Assembly (NCBI GenBank): GCA_030601865.1
Contig: JAUWAW010000005.1
Location: 1 to 45,622 of the forward strand
DNA from: Candidatus Nealsoniibacteriota bacterium
GTDB lineage: Bacteria > Patescibacteriota > Minisyncoccia > Minisyncoccales > JAUWAW01
DNA: 45,622 bases
Direction of reading: 5' to 3'
Each line of letters starts with the position of its first letter. Positions within the stretch are counted from its first letter, which is position 1. The notes below the pieces were generated by a model, which worked only from the letters and a program-made list of their open reading frames with translations, had not been told where the DNA came from and did not search any database. This document shows, piece after piece, positions 8,164 to 16,533 of this stretch. Both the position numbers and the translations under genes were made by a program.

Positions 8164-9342
8164 TCATTCGCTAATCGGCTTGGCGTATTTGAGGTCTTTT
8201 TTAACAAAATCATAGTAGCTTATATGCGGATTGTCAGCTGAATCAAGGACTATGGAAGTGTACCAACCAACGGAACCCGTAGAGCCGTCGACGGTCTCGG
8301 TCTGCCAAGAGGTTCCATTCCAGTGCGCGTATTTGAGATCCTGAGGAGTTTCAAAATAATAGCTTATGTGGGGATGATTGTTCGAGTCGAGGGCCAGAGA
8401 GTTGTGCAGGCCCACTCCGGCAAAACCGTCTGCATCGTCAACGGTCTGAATATCCCAGGAACTTCCGGTCCAGCGGGCGTACTTGAGAACGTTAGAATAA
8501 ATGTTATCAGGTCCAGGTCCACAATAGCTTATGTGGGGACGGCCACTCGAGTCGAGGGCTATAGAGTTATCGCCCCCGGAGTCCACGGTCTGGGTATCCC
8601 AAGAGCTTCCGGTCCGGTGCGCATAGCAGAGAACAGGCGTGGGAGGAAGAAATTGAGTTTCACCACCTTTGTATTTAACGTAACTTATGTGAGGGTGGTC
8701 GCTTCCGTCGATAGCTATGGAGATTCTTAGCCCAAAGGGCATCATGGGCACATCAGTGTCAACCGTCTGGGTATCCCAGGAGCTTCCGGTCCAGCGGGCG
8801 TACTTGAGGGCGGCTATAGGAAGGCCATCATGTTCAGCAATGCCACCAGGTCCATAATAGCTTATGTGGGGATGGCCCTTCGAGTTGAGGGCGATCGAAG
8901 TGACTGGGTCGACAGCCTGACCGACGGTCTGGATATCCCAGGAACTTCCGGTCCAGTGCGCGTACCTGAGGTTGAACTCACCGTGAAGATAGCTTATGTG
9001 GGGATGGCCGCTCGAGTCAAGGGCTATGGAAGGATATCCAAAAGCAGGAGATTCAACGGTCTGGGTATCCCAAGAGCTTCCGGTCCAGTGCGCATAGCAG
9101 AGCATTCCCCCGCCTAAATCTTTGACATAACTTATGTGGGGGTGGCCTTTCGAGTCGAGGGCTATGGATCTGTTTCCTACCTCAGGCGATCCGTTATCGA
9201 CGGTTTCAATGCTCCAGCCAAGGCCCGGCGTCTTTTCCCCTGATGGGGCGCCTTCTTCTGCTCCTTTTTGACAACCTGCCCCGATTAAAACTAAAACTCC
9301 TAATAATAAAAATGGGATAACAAATTTTAATTTGTTTTTCAT
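8164..9342 (-). CDS. lipoprotein with seven HPHISY-type repeats, probable beta-propeller
   Basis: Lipobox LIGAGC; repeats SIALDS.GHPHISY...LKYAHWTGSSWDTQTVD. Confidence 0.8.
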   Translation of the reverse strand: MKNKLKFVIPFLLLGVLVLIGAGCQKGAEEGAPSGEKTPGLGWSIETVDNGSPEVGNRSIALDSKGHPHISYVKDLGGGMLCYAHWTGSSWDTQTVESPAFGYPSIALDSSGHPHISYLHGEFNLRYAHWTGSSWDIQTVGQAVDPVTSIALNSKGHPHISYYGPGGIAEHDGLPIAALKYARWTGSSWDTQTVDTDVPMMPFGLRISIAIDGSDHPHISYVKYKGGETQFLPPTPVLCYAHRTGSSWDTQTVDSGGDNSIALDSSGRPHISYCGPGPDNIYSNVLKYARWTGSSWDIQTVDDADGFAGVGLHNSLALDSNNHPHISYYFETPQDLKYAHWNGTSWQTETVDGSTGSVGWYTSIVLDSADNPHISYYDFVKKDLKYAKPISE

Positions 9343-9375
9343 ATTTTAATTAAATTTAATTAATAAATTCGGCCT

Positions 9376-10047
9376 TTAAAAACCAAACGGTATTTGCATT
9401 ATTTGAACGCCAGCTGGTAATTCAAACATGCTGTCAGAAATATCACCAAAATCTATATTCTTTAATTCTACTACTGAGGTGCCTTTAGCTGTAGCTGTTT
9501 CTGTCCTGATGGGTAAGCCGTACTTTGTCCATACCCACATCTTCACCTCCTCTGTTTGGGTACTATATTTGATAACCAGGCAGGTTTTTCCATCCAGAAC
9601 TTCAGTGCCAAGGGTAACCGGATTATATTGCTCAACAGATTCGGATTGTTCAGTCGGAGATTCTCCTGTTGTCTCCTCAGCCTTGTGTAAACTTATTTTC
9701 ATGGCCATGTTTTCTGCCGGATAATATATATGTGCCAGCTGTTTACCTGCATCTACTAAATAGATTATACTCTTCCCCTCGAAGGTTCCTTCCATTCTCA
9801 TCCTCTTTCCTTCCCACCACATTTTCATTGTAACTGCTGCCTCGCCGGGAGCAGTCGCCACCATGTCGTACTTAAAAGAAGTTATCCCCGCTGCCTTAGC
9901 TAAAACATCAGTTAATGATTCTGTCGCTTCTTCAACTTTTTCTTCTTCAATTACCCCTTCTTCCGCTTTTTTCTCTCCGCAACCAGCACCTACCAGAATC
10001 AAAACTCCTAAAAGTAAAAGAGGCGCAATAAATTTTAATTTAGTCAT
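9376..10047 (-). CDS. lipoprotein, LolA/LppX-like fold candidate
   Basis: Lipobox LVGAGC; MKMWWEGKRMRMEGTFEGKSIIYLVDAGKQ...KMWVWTKYGLPIRTET. Confidence 0.6.
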   Translation of the reverse strand: MTKLKFIAPLLLLGVLILVGAGCGEKKAEEGVIEEEKVEEATESLTDVLAKAAGITSFKYDMVATAPGEAAVTMKMWWEGKRMRMEGTFEGKSIIYLVDAGKQLAHIYYPAENMAMKISLHKAEETTGESPTEQSESVEQYNPVTLGTEVLDGKTCLVIKYSTQTEEVKMWVWTKYGLPIRTETATAKGTSVVELKNIDFGDISDSMFELPAGVQIMQIPFGF

Positions 10048-10080
10048 AGCTTAATTTAAATTTAACTTTTACTCGACCTT

Positions 10081-10416
10081 TTAGAAATTGAATTTCTTGG
10101 CAAATTGTCCGATTACAGGCAAGGGCTTTTGCTTTCCGCCCAAGACATTAAGAATACCCATAATTGCCAAAACCAAAATGATAATCCAGATTACAAATCC
10201 AACTACCCAGCCAATGAAAGGAACCATACTGATGAATATATTAATTACAGAAGCAATAAGTAAAACCAGCCCCTGCTTGATGTGGAATTTCACAAAAGGA
10301 TCATCTTTGGCCGTTAAAAGAGGGATTACAACCAGAATCCCCAAATAGCACAAAATTGCCATTAGGTTTTTCTCTCCCCCTTTTATAGGTTTTTGAGGTT
10401 GAGGTGTTTCTTCCAT
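10081..10416 (-). CDS. DUF4870-like small membrane protein
   Basis: GGEKNLMAILCYLGILVVIPLLTAKDDPFVKFHIKQGLVLLI... Confidence 0.75.
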   Translation of the reverse strand: MEETPQPQKPIKGGEKNLMAILCYLGILVVIPLLTAKDDPFVKFHIKQGLVLLIASVINIFISMVPFIGWVVGFVIWIIILVLAIMGILNVLGGKQKPLPVIGQFAKKFNF

Positions 10417-10432
10417 AACTTAAATTAATTAA

Positions 10433-11137
10433 TTAATTGCAACTCGACCTTTTCTTAATCGCTAATTTAATTATAACAATTATTATTCCCAATACCAACC
10501 ACTGACTTGTGGAAAGCCAGAGATAGTGCGGATCGGATAAAGGAGTGCCCGAAGAACGGGTGAAATCTAAGAAAAATCGGGAAAAAGAATACAAAAATAA
10601 AAAGGCAAAAAACAATTGACCGGGTTTCTTCAACCTCGGTTTTAAATACTTTAAGATTAAAAACAAAATTAAGGCACTGATTATCAAGTATTCGGCCACC
10701 GGATGCCTCATTACCCCATCTGGCCAAGTGATCCCCCAGGGCAAAGAAGTCACGGCTCCCTGATGGTCATTAATTAAAGCACAGCCGATTCTACCCACGG
10801 CAATAGAAATAGGAGCAATCAAAACCACCGTATCTGCGATCGGAAAGAACAAATGAAGATTTTTGGTTAATTTCAAATACAAAAATCCAGCTAGCAGAAC
10901 CCCAAAAATTCCCCCAACAATACTCAACCCTCCCTGACCCAGCAACATACTTCCTGTGGCTCCACCTAGAAACACCCAAATAAATAAATTGTGAATAATC
11001 TTAGTATTAATTCCTTTTTTGGGAGCCTGCCTCAACACAAAAAGATAAGCTATTAAAGCTCCAATAGCCACAAAAATTCCCCAAACCTGAAGCGTTATCG
11101 ACCCTATCGCGATTTCACTAAACGAAAAATAAGGCAT
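10433..11137 (-). CDS. lgt: prolipoprotein diacylglyceryl transferase
   Basis: GGLSIVGGIFGVLLAG..., GRIGCALINDHQGAVTSLPWGITWPDG, RHPVAEYL, SRFFLDFTRSSGTP. Confidence 0.88.
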   Translation of the reverse strand: MPYFSFSEIAIGSITLQVWGIFVAIGALIAYLFVLRQAPKKGINTKIIHNLFIWVFLGGATGSMLLGQGGLSIVGGIFGVLLAGFLYLKLTKNLHLFFPIADTVVLIAPISIAVGRIGCALINDHQGAVTSLPWGITWPDGVMRHPVAEYLIISALILFLILKYLKPRLKKPGQLFFAFLFLYSFSRFFLDFTRSSGTPLSDPHYLWLSTSQWLVLGIIIVIIKLAIKKRSSCN

Positions 11138-11440
11138 ATGATTCCCCCAATAATCATTAAGTCAGCAATGTTAAAAATAGAAATAGGCAAGAAGAAAACC
11201 CGAATCCAGTCAATGACATAGCCAAAATAAATTCTATCGAAGAAATTGCTCAGACCTCCTAAAATAATCAAAGAGAAGCTCATCATTAAAAGAAAATCTC
11301 TCTTTTGCCAGCTACAGCTTCGGATTTTTAAATAATAGGGGAGAATCCCCTCCCAAAACAAACCACTTGGTCAATCTATCCAAAACTATCAAACCTAAAT
11401 TGAGAAATACCAATAACCTTACCGTGCTTTTATACTTCAT
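11104..11440 (-). pseudogene. lspA: signal peptidase II, disrupted by frameshift and apparent internal loss
   Basis: Frame 1 from ATG 11440: MKYKSTVRLLVFLNLGLIVLDRLTKWFVLGGDSPLLFKNPKL* ; other frame: WQKRDFLLMMSFSLIILGGLSNFFDRIYFGYVIDWIRVFFLPISIFNIADLMIIGG. Confidence 0.75.
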
Positions 11441-12483
11441 TATTGCTGTGGTGGTGCCCCTGGCGGAGGAGTCATATACTGTTCAAAACAAGCTCCAATT
11501 TGCTCCCCAATCTGTCGGGTTGGCATAAAATTCCCCGAACGAATTTTATTCGTATTCTCTGGCCCGATACTTGAATTTAAACACTCTATAACTTTCTGAT
11601 TAGCGTGTTTAAATCCTTCGTGCATCCTTTCCAGGTTCGCTCTTGTTTCCTGAATCTCTGCTTGGGGCATCAGGCCGTACTGCGCAGCAAATTCAAAACA
11701 AGTCTCTTGATTGGCGAGCTCGTTACAAAAAGCCTCGCATTCTTCTTTTGATTTGCAGTCGCCCGGCCCCTTACCTTTGGTTTTTCGAAACATCTCCAGT
11801 TCTTCTTGGGTCATTAATCCTGCTTTTTGAGCAAATTGAGCACATTCTTCCATATGACTCTCGTCAGCGCAATAAACTTCGCACCCTTCTTTTGATTTAC
11901 AACCACCAGGACTCTCTCCTCTCGCCATTAAAGACACTGCTTTCATCCCCCGGCTGCAATTTCCTGAAGATAGTATCCCTATCTTACAAGCATACGAGAA
12001 GCACTCTCCCATATGAGCTGGCTGTGAGCAATAAGCATCACATTTTTCTTTGGTTCTACAGTCTCCCGGAAAAGGAATTCCAGCCAGTATAGCCTTTCTT
12101 ACCAATCTTGCTTCTGCTGCTTCTTCTGGAGGAATAATTCCAGCTTTTTCAGCAAAATCTATACATTCTTCTATCTTGGTCGGCTCTTCGCAATAGGCCT
12201 CACATTGAGTCGGGTTTAAACATCCGCCGGGCGGCACTGCCCCTTCGGCCAAGGCCTTCATTATTTTTTTAGCTTCTGCTAATTCTTCCGGCGACAATAA
12301 ATTGTGGGCTTCAGCAAAAGATACACACTCTTCAATATTTTCCCAACTATCACAATAAGCCTTACATTCTTCTTCATTCTGACAATTTCCCAATTCTTTA
12401 ACCGGAAAACTAATTTGAGCAAAAACAAAAACTCCTGCTAATAGTCCGAGAACAAAGATAACTGATAAAAATGTTTTTGGCAT
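11440..12483 (-). CDS. secreted protein with five four-Cys repeats (PGxCKSKEECEAYC...ECxxFA)
   Basis: Signal peptide; five repeats at NCQNEEECKAYC, GCLNPTQCEAYC, DCRTKEKCDAYC, GCKSKEGCEVYC, DCKSKEECEAFC. Confidence 0.75.
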   Translation of the reverse strand: MPKTFLSVIFVLGLLAGVFVFAQISFPVKELGNCQNEEECKAYCDSWENIEECVSFAEAHNLLSPEELAEAKKIMKALAEGAVPPGGCLNPTQCEAYCEEPTKIEECIDFAEKAGIIPPEEAAEARLVRKAILAGIPFPGDCRTKEKCDAYCSQPAHMGECFSYACKIGILSSGNCSRGMKAVSLMARGESPGGCKSKEGCEVYCADESHMEECAQFAQKAGLMTQEELEMFRKTKGKGPGDCKSKEECEAFCNELANQETCFEFAAQYGLMPQAEIQETRANLERMHEGFKHANQKVIECLNSSIGPENTNKIRSGNFMPTRQIGEQIGACFEQYMTPPPGAPPQQ

Positions 12484-12493
12484 AAATTAATAT

Positions 12494-12739
12494 TTACTCA
12501 AAAGGGTTTATTTTCAATCCTTCAAAAGGATTAATTTTCTTAAAGGGATTAGTCTGGGGAATTTTTTCTGCTGGGTTCTGAATCATTTCATAAATGTTTT
12601 CACCAAAGGTTGTAGCTTTTTCTTTCTCCAGAAGCTCTAATTGAATGCTGGGGCCTCTTTTGAAAAAATATAAAGCTCCCCCAACCACCAAGGCCAGAAT
12701 CACAACAATCAATAATATTTTCTTATTGCCTGTCATCAT
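12494..12739 (-). CDS. small single-TM protein with NPFEK/NPFK/NPFE tail
   Basis: MMTGNKKILLIVVILALVVGGALYFFKRG...TNPFKKINPFEGLKINPFE; start moved downstream because promoter covers 12744-12772. Confidence 0.6.
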   Translation of the reverse strand: MMTGNKKILLIVVILALVVGGALYFFKRGPSIQLELLEKEKATTFGENIYEMIQNPAEKIPQTNPFKKINPFEGLKINPFE

Positions 12740-12743
12740 ATTT

Positions 12744-12772
12744 ATTATGTCAAATATTTCCCGAAAGTCCAA
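12744..12772 (-). promoter_or_regulatory. promoter TTGGAC-N17-CATAAT (conserved-spacer family)
   Basis: TTGGAC TTTCGGGAAATATTTGA CATAAT on minus strand. Confidence 0.6.
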
Positions 12773-12810
12773 GCTTAGTTATCCACATAGCTATAACCAA
12801 AAATTTAGAA

Positions 12811-13356
12811 TTAAAATATTTTCTCGCATTTTGTACTTAATTCGTCATTATCGATTATTTCGTTAAGTTCTTCTACCGAAAGAACTCCAAAGAACGGAGT
12901 GTCCTCACCACAAAAATAAAGCTCTTCAAAAGGATTATCTATAATTAAAGGAATAAGAAAATCATTCCCTCCCATTTTAAATTTAGCCCATTCTTCATAG
13001 GTCATATTGCAAAAAACAAAATTATAGGGATTTGCATATGGATATTTTAGATAATCAGGACTGCATCCACGACTTATGGCAAAATATCCATTGTTAAGCT
13101 TATCTGATCTAACTTTTAGATTAGCCGATGGGAGCGTTGCAAATTTACTGCGATCATCATAGACAAATCCATACACAAGATTGTAATAATCTCCCCTTGT
13201 TTTAAAAACCCAGCTGCAAGGAGACATTTGCTCTTCTACCTCAGAAGGCGTTGTTATTTCCTCTTCTTCGGGAGCAGCAATATTTTTCCAAACAAAAAAT
13301 CCTCCCACGCCCAGACCGATGATAATTAATATGATGATTAAAATTTTCGTTTTCAT
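12811..13356 (-). CDS. anchored secreted hypothetical protein
   Basis: MKTKILIIILIIIGLGVGGFFVWKN TM then Cys-containing soluble domain; track start 13395 lies at/inside the -35 element. Confidence 0.6.
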   Translation of the reverse strand: MKTKILIIILIIIGLGVGGFFVWKNIAAPEEEEITTPSEVEEQMSPCSWVFKTRGDYYNLVYGFVYDDRSKFATLPSANLKVRSDKLNNGYFAISRGCSPDYLKYPYANPYNFVFCNMTYEEWAKFKMGGNDFLIPLIIDNPFEELYFCGEDTPFFGVLSVEELNEIIDNDELSTKCEKIF

Positions 13357-13366
13357 CTTCATTTTT

Positions 13367-13395
13367 ATTCTACCAAATATTTCCCAAGAGTTCAA
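13367..13395 (-). promoter_or_regulatory. promoter TTGAAC-N17-TAGAAT (conserved-spacer family)
   Basis: TTGAAC TCTTGGGAAATATTTGG TAGAAT on minus strand. Confidence 0.7.
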
Positions 13396-13490
13396 ATTGT
13401 GTCTTAACTAAATTAAAAATCCTGCAAAAATAAACAGGATTTTAAGTTTTGGGCGACTCGGTCGCTCGAACCGAGCCCTAGCCTACTCCG
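13371..13490. repeat. dispersed repeat copy B (copy A at 6112-6230)
   Basis: See copy A; contains perfect 9-bp stem aaaatcctg...caggatttt. Confidence 0.85.
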
Positions 13491-13569
13491 CCTACGAGAT
13501 GACGTTAGAACCTGTTTGACAGTATAAAACAACTATCCCACCTCTCAACTCACTATATTTTTTTCAAAA

Positions 13570-13592
13570 TAAAATACCCCAAGGGGTAGTTT
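13570..13592. terminator. hairpin AAAATACCCC-aa-GGGGTAGTTTT
   Basis: Direct reading; lies between convergently spaced features. Confidence 0.5.
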
Positions 13593-13630
13593 TGTTTTTA
13601 TCTTTTAGTCAAGTTTATACTCCAAAATGA

Positions 13631-13822
13631 TTATGTATTGTTTTTTTGGCCTTCTTTTATTTCGTCTCCATTATTAGAACCATCCCTTTCATTCCCCTGC
13701 TCTTTTTCGTGATTCTGTTCTTTCCAAATATCATAAAATAAATCATAAAAGTCTTTCTGTGGTAAATCAGAAGGTGTAGGTCTTATATATTCTTTTATGT
13801 ATTCTTTAATGGTGTTGGCCAT
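13631..13822 (-). CDS. hypothetical small protein downstream of TA pair
   Basis: 63 codons, overlaps the toxin ORF by 28 nt. Confidence 0.35.
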   Translation of the reverse strand: MANTIKEYIKEYIRPTPSDLPQKDFYDLFYDIWKEQNHEKEQGNERDGSNNGDEIKEGQKNNT

Positions 13823-14172
13823 ATTTTGTGATCTAAATCAAACCAAATAATATAAAAAATTCCCAAAGAGTAGGCCCCATATACGCGAGCCAGTTGTTTA
13901 TTTATACCAAGAAGCGCAAAATGAAACGCAGCCATTTTTTTAACTCTTGTGTCGTCGAAGCCTTCTGGCTTGGTAGTCTTCTCCCAATTTACTTCCCTAA
14001 AATGATATACTCGTCTACTCCTCAATAACTCCTTAAAAGACTTTTCATTGATTTCTTTCAAGCGCTTTAAACTCTTTCTAATTTGTTCTTTAGACCAACA
14101 GGAAATGCAGTAATCAGTGCTGTTGGTATCATAATATTCAAAGCTAAATTTAATTTTCTCACCATTATCCAT
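13795..14172 (-). CDS. candidate toxin partner of Panacea antitoxin
   Basis: KIKFSFEYYDTNSTDYCISCWSKEQIRKSLKRLKEI...FHFALLGINKQLARVYGAYSLGIFYIIWFDLDHKIWP; overlaps the Panacea gene by 8 nt. Confidence 0.55.
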   Translation of the reverse strand: MDNGEKIKFSFEYYDTNSTDYCISCWSKEQIRKSLKRLKEINEKSFKELLRSRRVYHFREVNWEKTTKPEGFDDTRVKKMAAFHFALLGINKQLARVYGAYSLGIFYIIWFDLDHKIWPTPLKNT

Positions 14173-14641
14173 TTTTCTTCAAGTGTTGTGCCAATATCTC
14201 CCTGTCAAGAAGTGGTTTATTGGACGATACATTAGGCACCAAGCCTTCTCTTGCACTAATCCACGCCCTTTCTCTATGACTTATAAGCATCAACTGAAAA
14301 GCAGTAAACTGCTCACAAGCCTCGTAAACACGGTCCAATAACTCTGAAACTTCTTTTGAACATTTCTCGAGAAGCTTTTCTTTTGTGATATCCACATAAC
14401 TTTTCGCATCAATAGGCATAGAGCCATATTTCTTCAACTCCCTATACAAAGAAGGGACAACAGGACCGGCAGGCCAAGCCTCAATTTTCTCCTCAAATAA
14501 TCTATCTCTACCTTTGTTTTTTAATAAATACGAAACATATGCAAAATAAACCAACTTTTGCATTTTCAAAGGAGAGATAAGGCTCCCGTCTTCCTCTGCC
14601 CTTATCAGAAAATACTTTGCGATATCAGATGGAGAAAGCAT
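14165..14641 (-). CDS. Panacea/DUF4065 (SocA/GepA-like) antitoxin
   Basis: SPLKMQKLVYFAYVSYLLKNKGRDRLFEEKIEAWPAGPVVPSLYRELKKYG. Confidence 0.8.
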   Translation of the reverse strand: MLSPSDIAKYFLIRAEEDGSLISPLKMQKLVYFAYVSYLLKNKGRDRLFEEKIEAWPAGPVVPSLYRELKKYGSMPIDAKSYVDITKEKLLEKCSKEVSELLDRVYEACEQFTAFQLMLISHRERAWISAREGLVPNVSSNKPLLDREILAQHLKKNG

Positions 14642-14789
14642 GTTCTTACTTCTTATTTTAACACCTAAAATAATATCAAAGAAACAAAAACTGTGGATAA
14701 CTGTAATTTGTTTCTAATAAAATTTCTTACCGCTGTCAACCCGCCCCGCTACTCACTATTTCTGAAATCCAAAACGTCTAATTAGGGAC

Positions 14790-16445
14790 TCAAGTATTAC
14801 CATCACAAAGGCTTTTTATCGCTAATGCACAAGATTTTGCTCTTTCCTCTAAAAATTTACCATAGTCCCCTTCTGCTAAAAGATTGAAATCAATAGAATG
14901 AGTTTTTAAGCGTCTGCGAATCTCTTCTTTTCCTAATGTACTAGCCTCACATCTTTCCAGAAGATATTTAATTGGCTCCTTGGCAGATATTTTTCTATTA
15001 GTTCTCCATGTGACCAAAACACAATTTAATGCACTATAGCTGTACATGTTTTGATCTTTTATTCTTTCTTTCAAAAATGCAACCGGATAAAGATGGTGAT
15101 ATTCCCGTTGTGTAATATTATTTCTAGACAAAGGTGAACCGTCTGCTATATCTTCAGCACCGCCCCTCATGCTCAATAATAAGATGGCCCGTGCTAATCT
15201 ATCTCTGTATTTAGGCCACCTACTTTGAATTAATAACTCCTTACCAGGTAAAGGATATTTATTTTCATCAAAGCAGGGGACTGTAGCTTCGTCTGCCTTA
15301 CTCTCTATAACCCTTTTAAGAGAACGGTAATCTTGCAGAATAGCAGTAGGAACAGCCCGATCATACCTCTCAGTAAACAAAGATCTCCATAAATATTTTC
15401 TGAGTAAAATCCTGATATTTCCTCTTTCATCCGGGGATTTCGGTGCTTCCGCCCACAAAGCGGCTAACGGTGCCAATATGCTTTCTATAGGCAAACGATC
15501 TCTATCAAAAATCTTCTCCTCTTTTAAAAACTGGGTGAGTTCTTTGGTCCCTTCAACAATCTTAGGCCAATCCTCAGTAATTTTTTCTAAGTCTAAACTA
15601 AAATAACCTCTTTGATTGGGTACTTTATCCTGTAAAAGAGCCTCGACAGAAAGAACAAAGTTCGATGGCTCTGTATAATAGGTAATCTCGGGAATAGAAG
15701 AATCTAAGGTTGCAACTAAATCGTGGAGTGATTGACCGGTAGCTGCCTCGAGTTGCGCTACAATGATATCAAAAGCTGTTAATCTTACAAGTGTCGTATT
15801 TAATTTCACAAAAACTTCTATTGCAACGTCCTTAGAAGTTCCTGAGGGTAAATAAAGAAATGGGAGGTTGAAAGAAGCAACTTTGTCCCTCAAAGATCTT
15901 ATTACGTCATCAATTTTTCTTGCCAAGGCGATATCATCATCTGCAGCAATGTCAGCCCATTCCTTATATGTTGATTCGTCATCGGGGTTAAGGAGTTTGA
16001 AGGGAATCAGCTGCTTTTTCCAGCATTCTTTTGACTGACCTATCCAAAGTGGAAACTTTTTGTCATTTTTCTTCCAACGAGTGACCGCAATCACCTCAGG
16101 ATTTTTCTTATCCTTTATGTCCACCAAGTAAGCCTTATCTGGATAATTATCAGTGAGGGCTCGCCACAATACTGTTAAACGCTGTTGTCCATCCAAAAGC
16201 AATTCATTAACTCTCTCGCCTTTTTCGGGCGCCCCCACTATCTCACGAGATATAAACGGAGGCCTCTCGCCACCTACACCCAAAATGAGAGTAGTGCCAA
16301 CAGGCAAATCTCTTACTACGCTTGTAAGAAAGTCTGCTGCTGTACTTGAGCCCCATGCTTCAAAACGTTGAAAACGAGGCAAAAGAATCTGTCTTGTTCG
16401 AATCTTTGTTAACCAATCTTTTATTGGGCGTTGTCTAGCTTCCAT
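14790..16445 (-). CDS. DUF262/DUF1524 GmrSD-family protein
   Basis: ILLPRFQRFEAW, LLLDGQQRLTVLWRAL, ITQREYHHLYPVAFLKE (HNH-like), NRKIS. Confidence 0.8.
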   Translation of the reverse strand: MEARQRPIKDWLTKIRTRQILLPRFQRFEAWGSSTAADFLTSVVRDLPVGTTLILGVGGERPPFISREIVGAPEKGERVNELLLDGQQRLTVLWRALTDNYPDKAYLVDIKDKKNPEVIAVTRWKKNDKKFPLWIGQSKECWKKQLIPFKLLNPDDESTYKEWADIAADDDIALARKIDDVIRSLRDKVASFNLPFLYLPSGTSKDVAIEVFVKLNTTLVRLTAFDIIVAQLEAATGQSLHDLVATLDSSIPEITYYTEPSNFVLSVEALLQDKVPNQRGYFSLDLEKITEDWPKIVEGTKELTQFLKEEKIFDRDRLPIESILAPLAALWAEAPKSPDERGNIRILLRKYLWRSLFTERYDRAVPTAILQDYRSLKRVIESKADEATVPCFDENKYPLPGKELLIQSRWPKYRDRLARAILLLSMRGGAEDIADGSPLSRNNITQREYHHLYPVAFLKERIKDQNMYSYSALNCVLVTWRTNRKISAKEPIKYLLERCEASTLGKEEIRRRLKTHSIDFNLLAEGDYGKFLEERAKSCALAIKSLCDGNT

Positions 16446-16533
16446 TTTTTTATCTGTTTAAATTATAATCCATTATAAACGCAATAAATTATAACACAAT
16501 ACTTAATTATGGTTTACCCATTTTCAAATCTTT

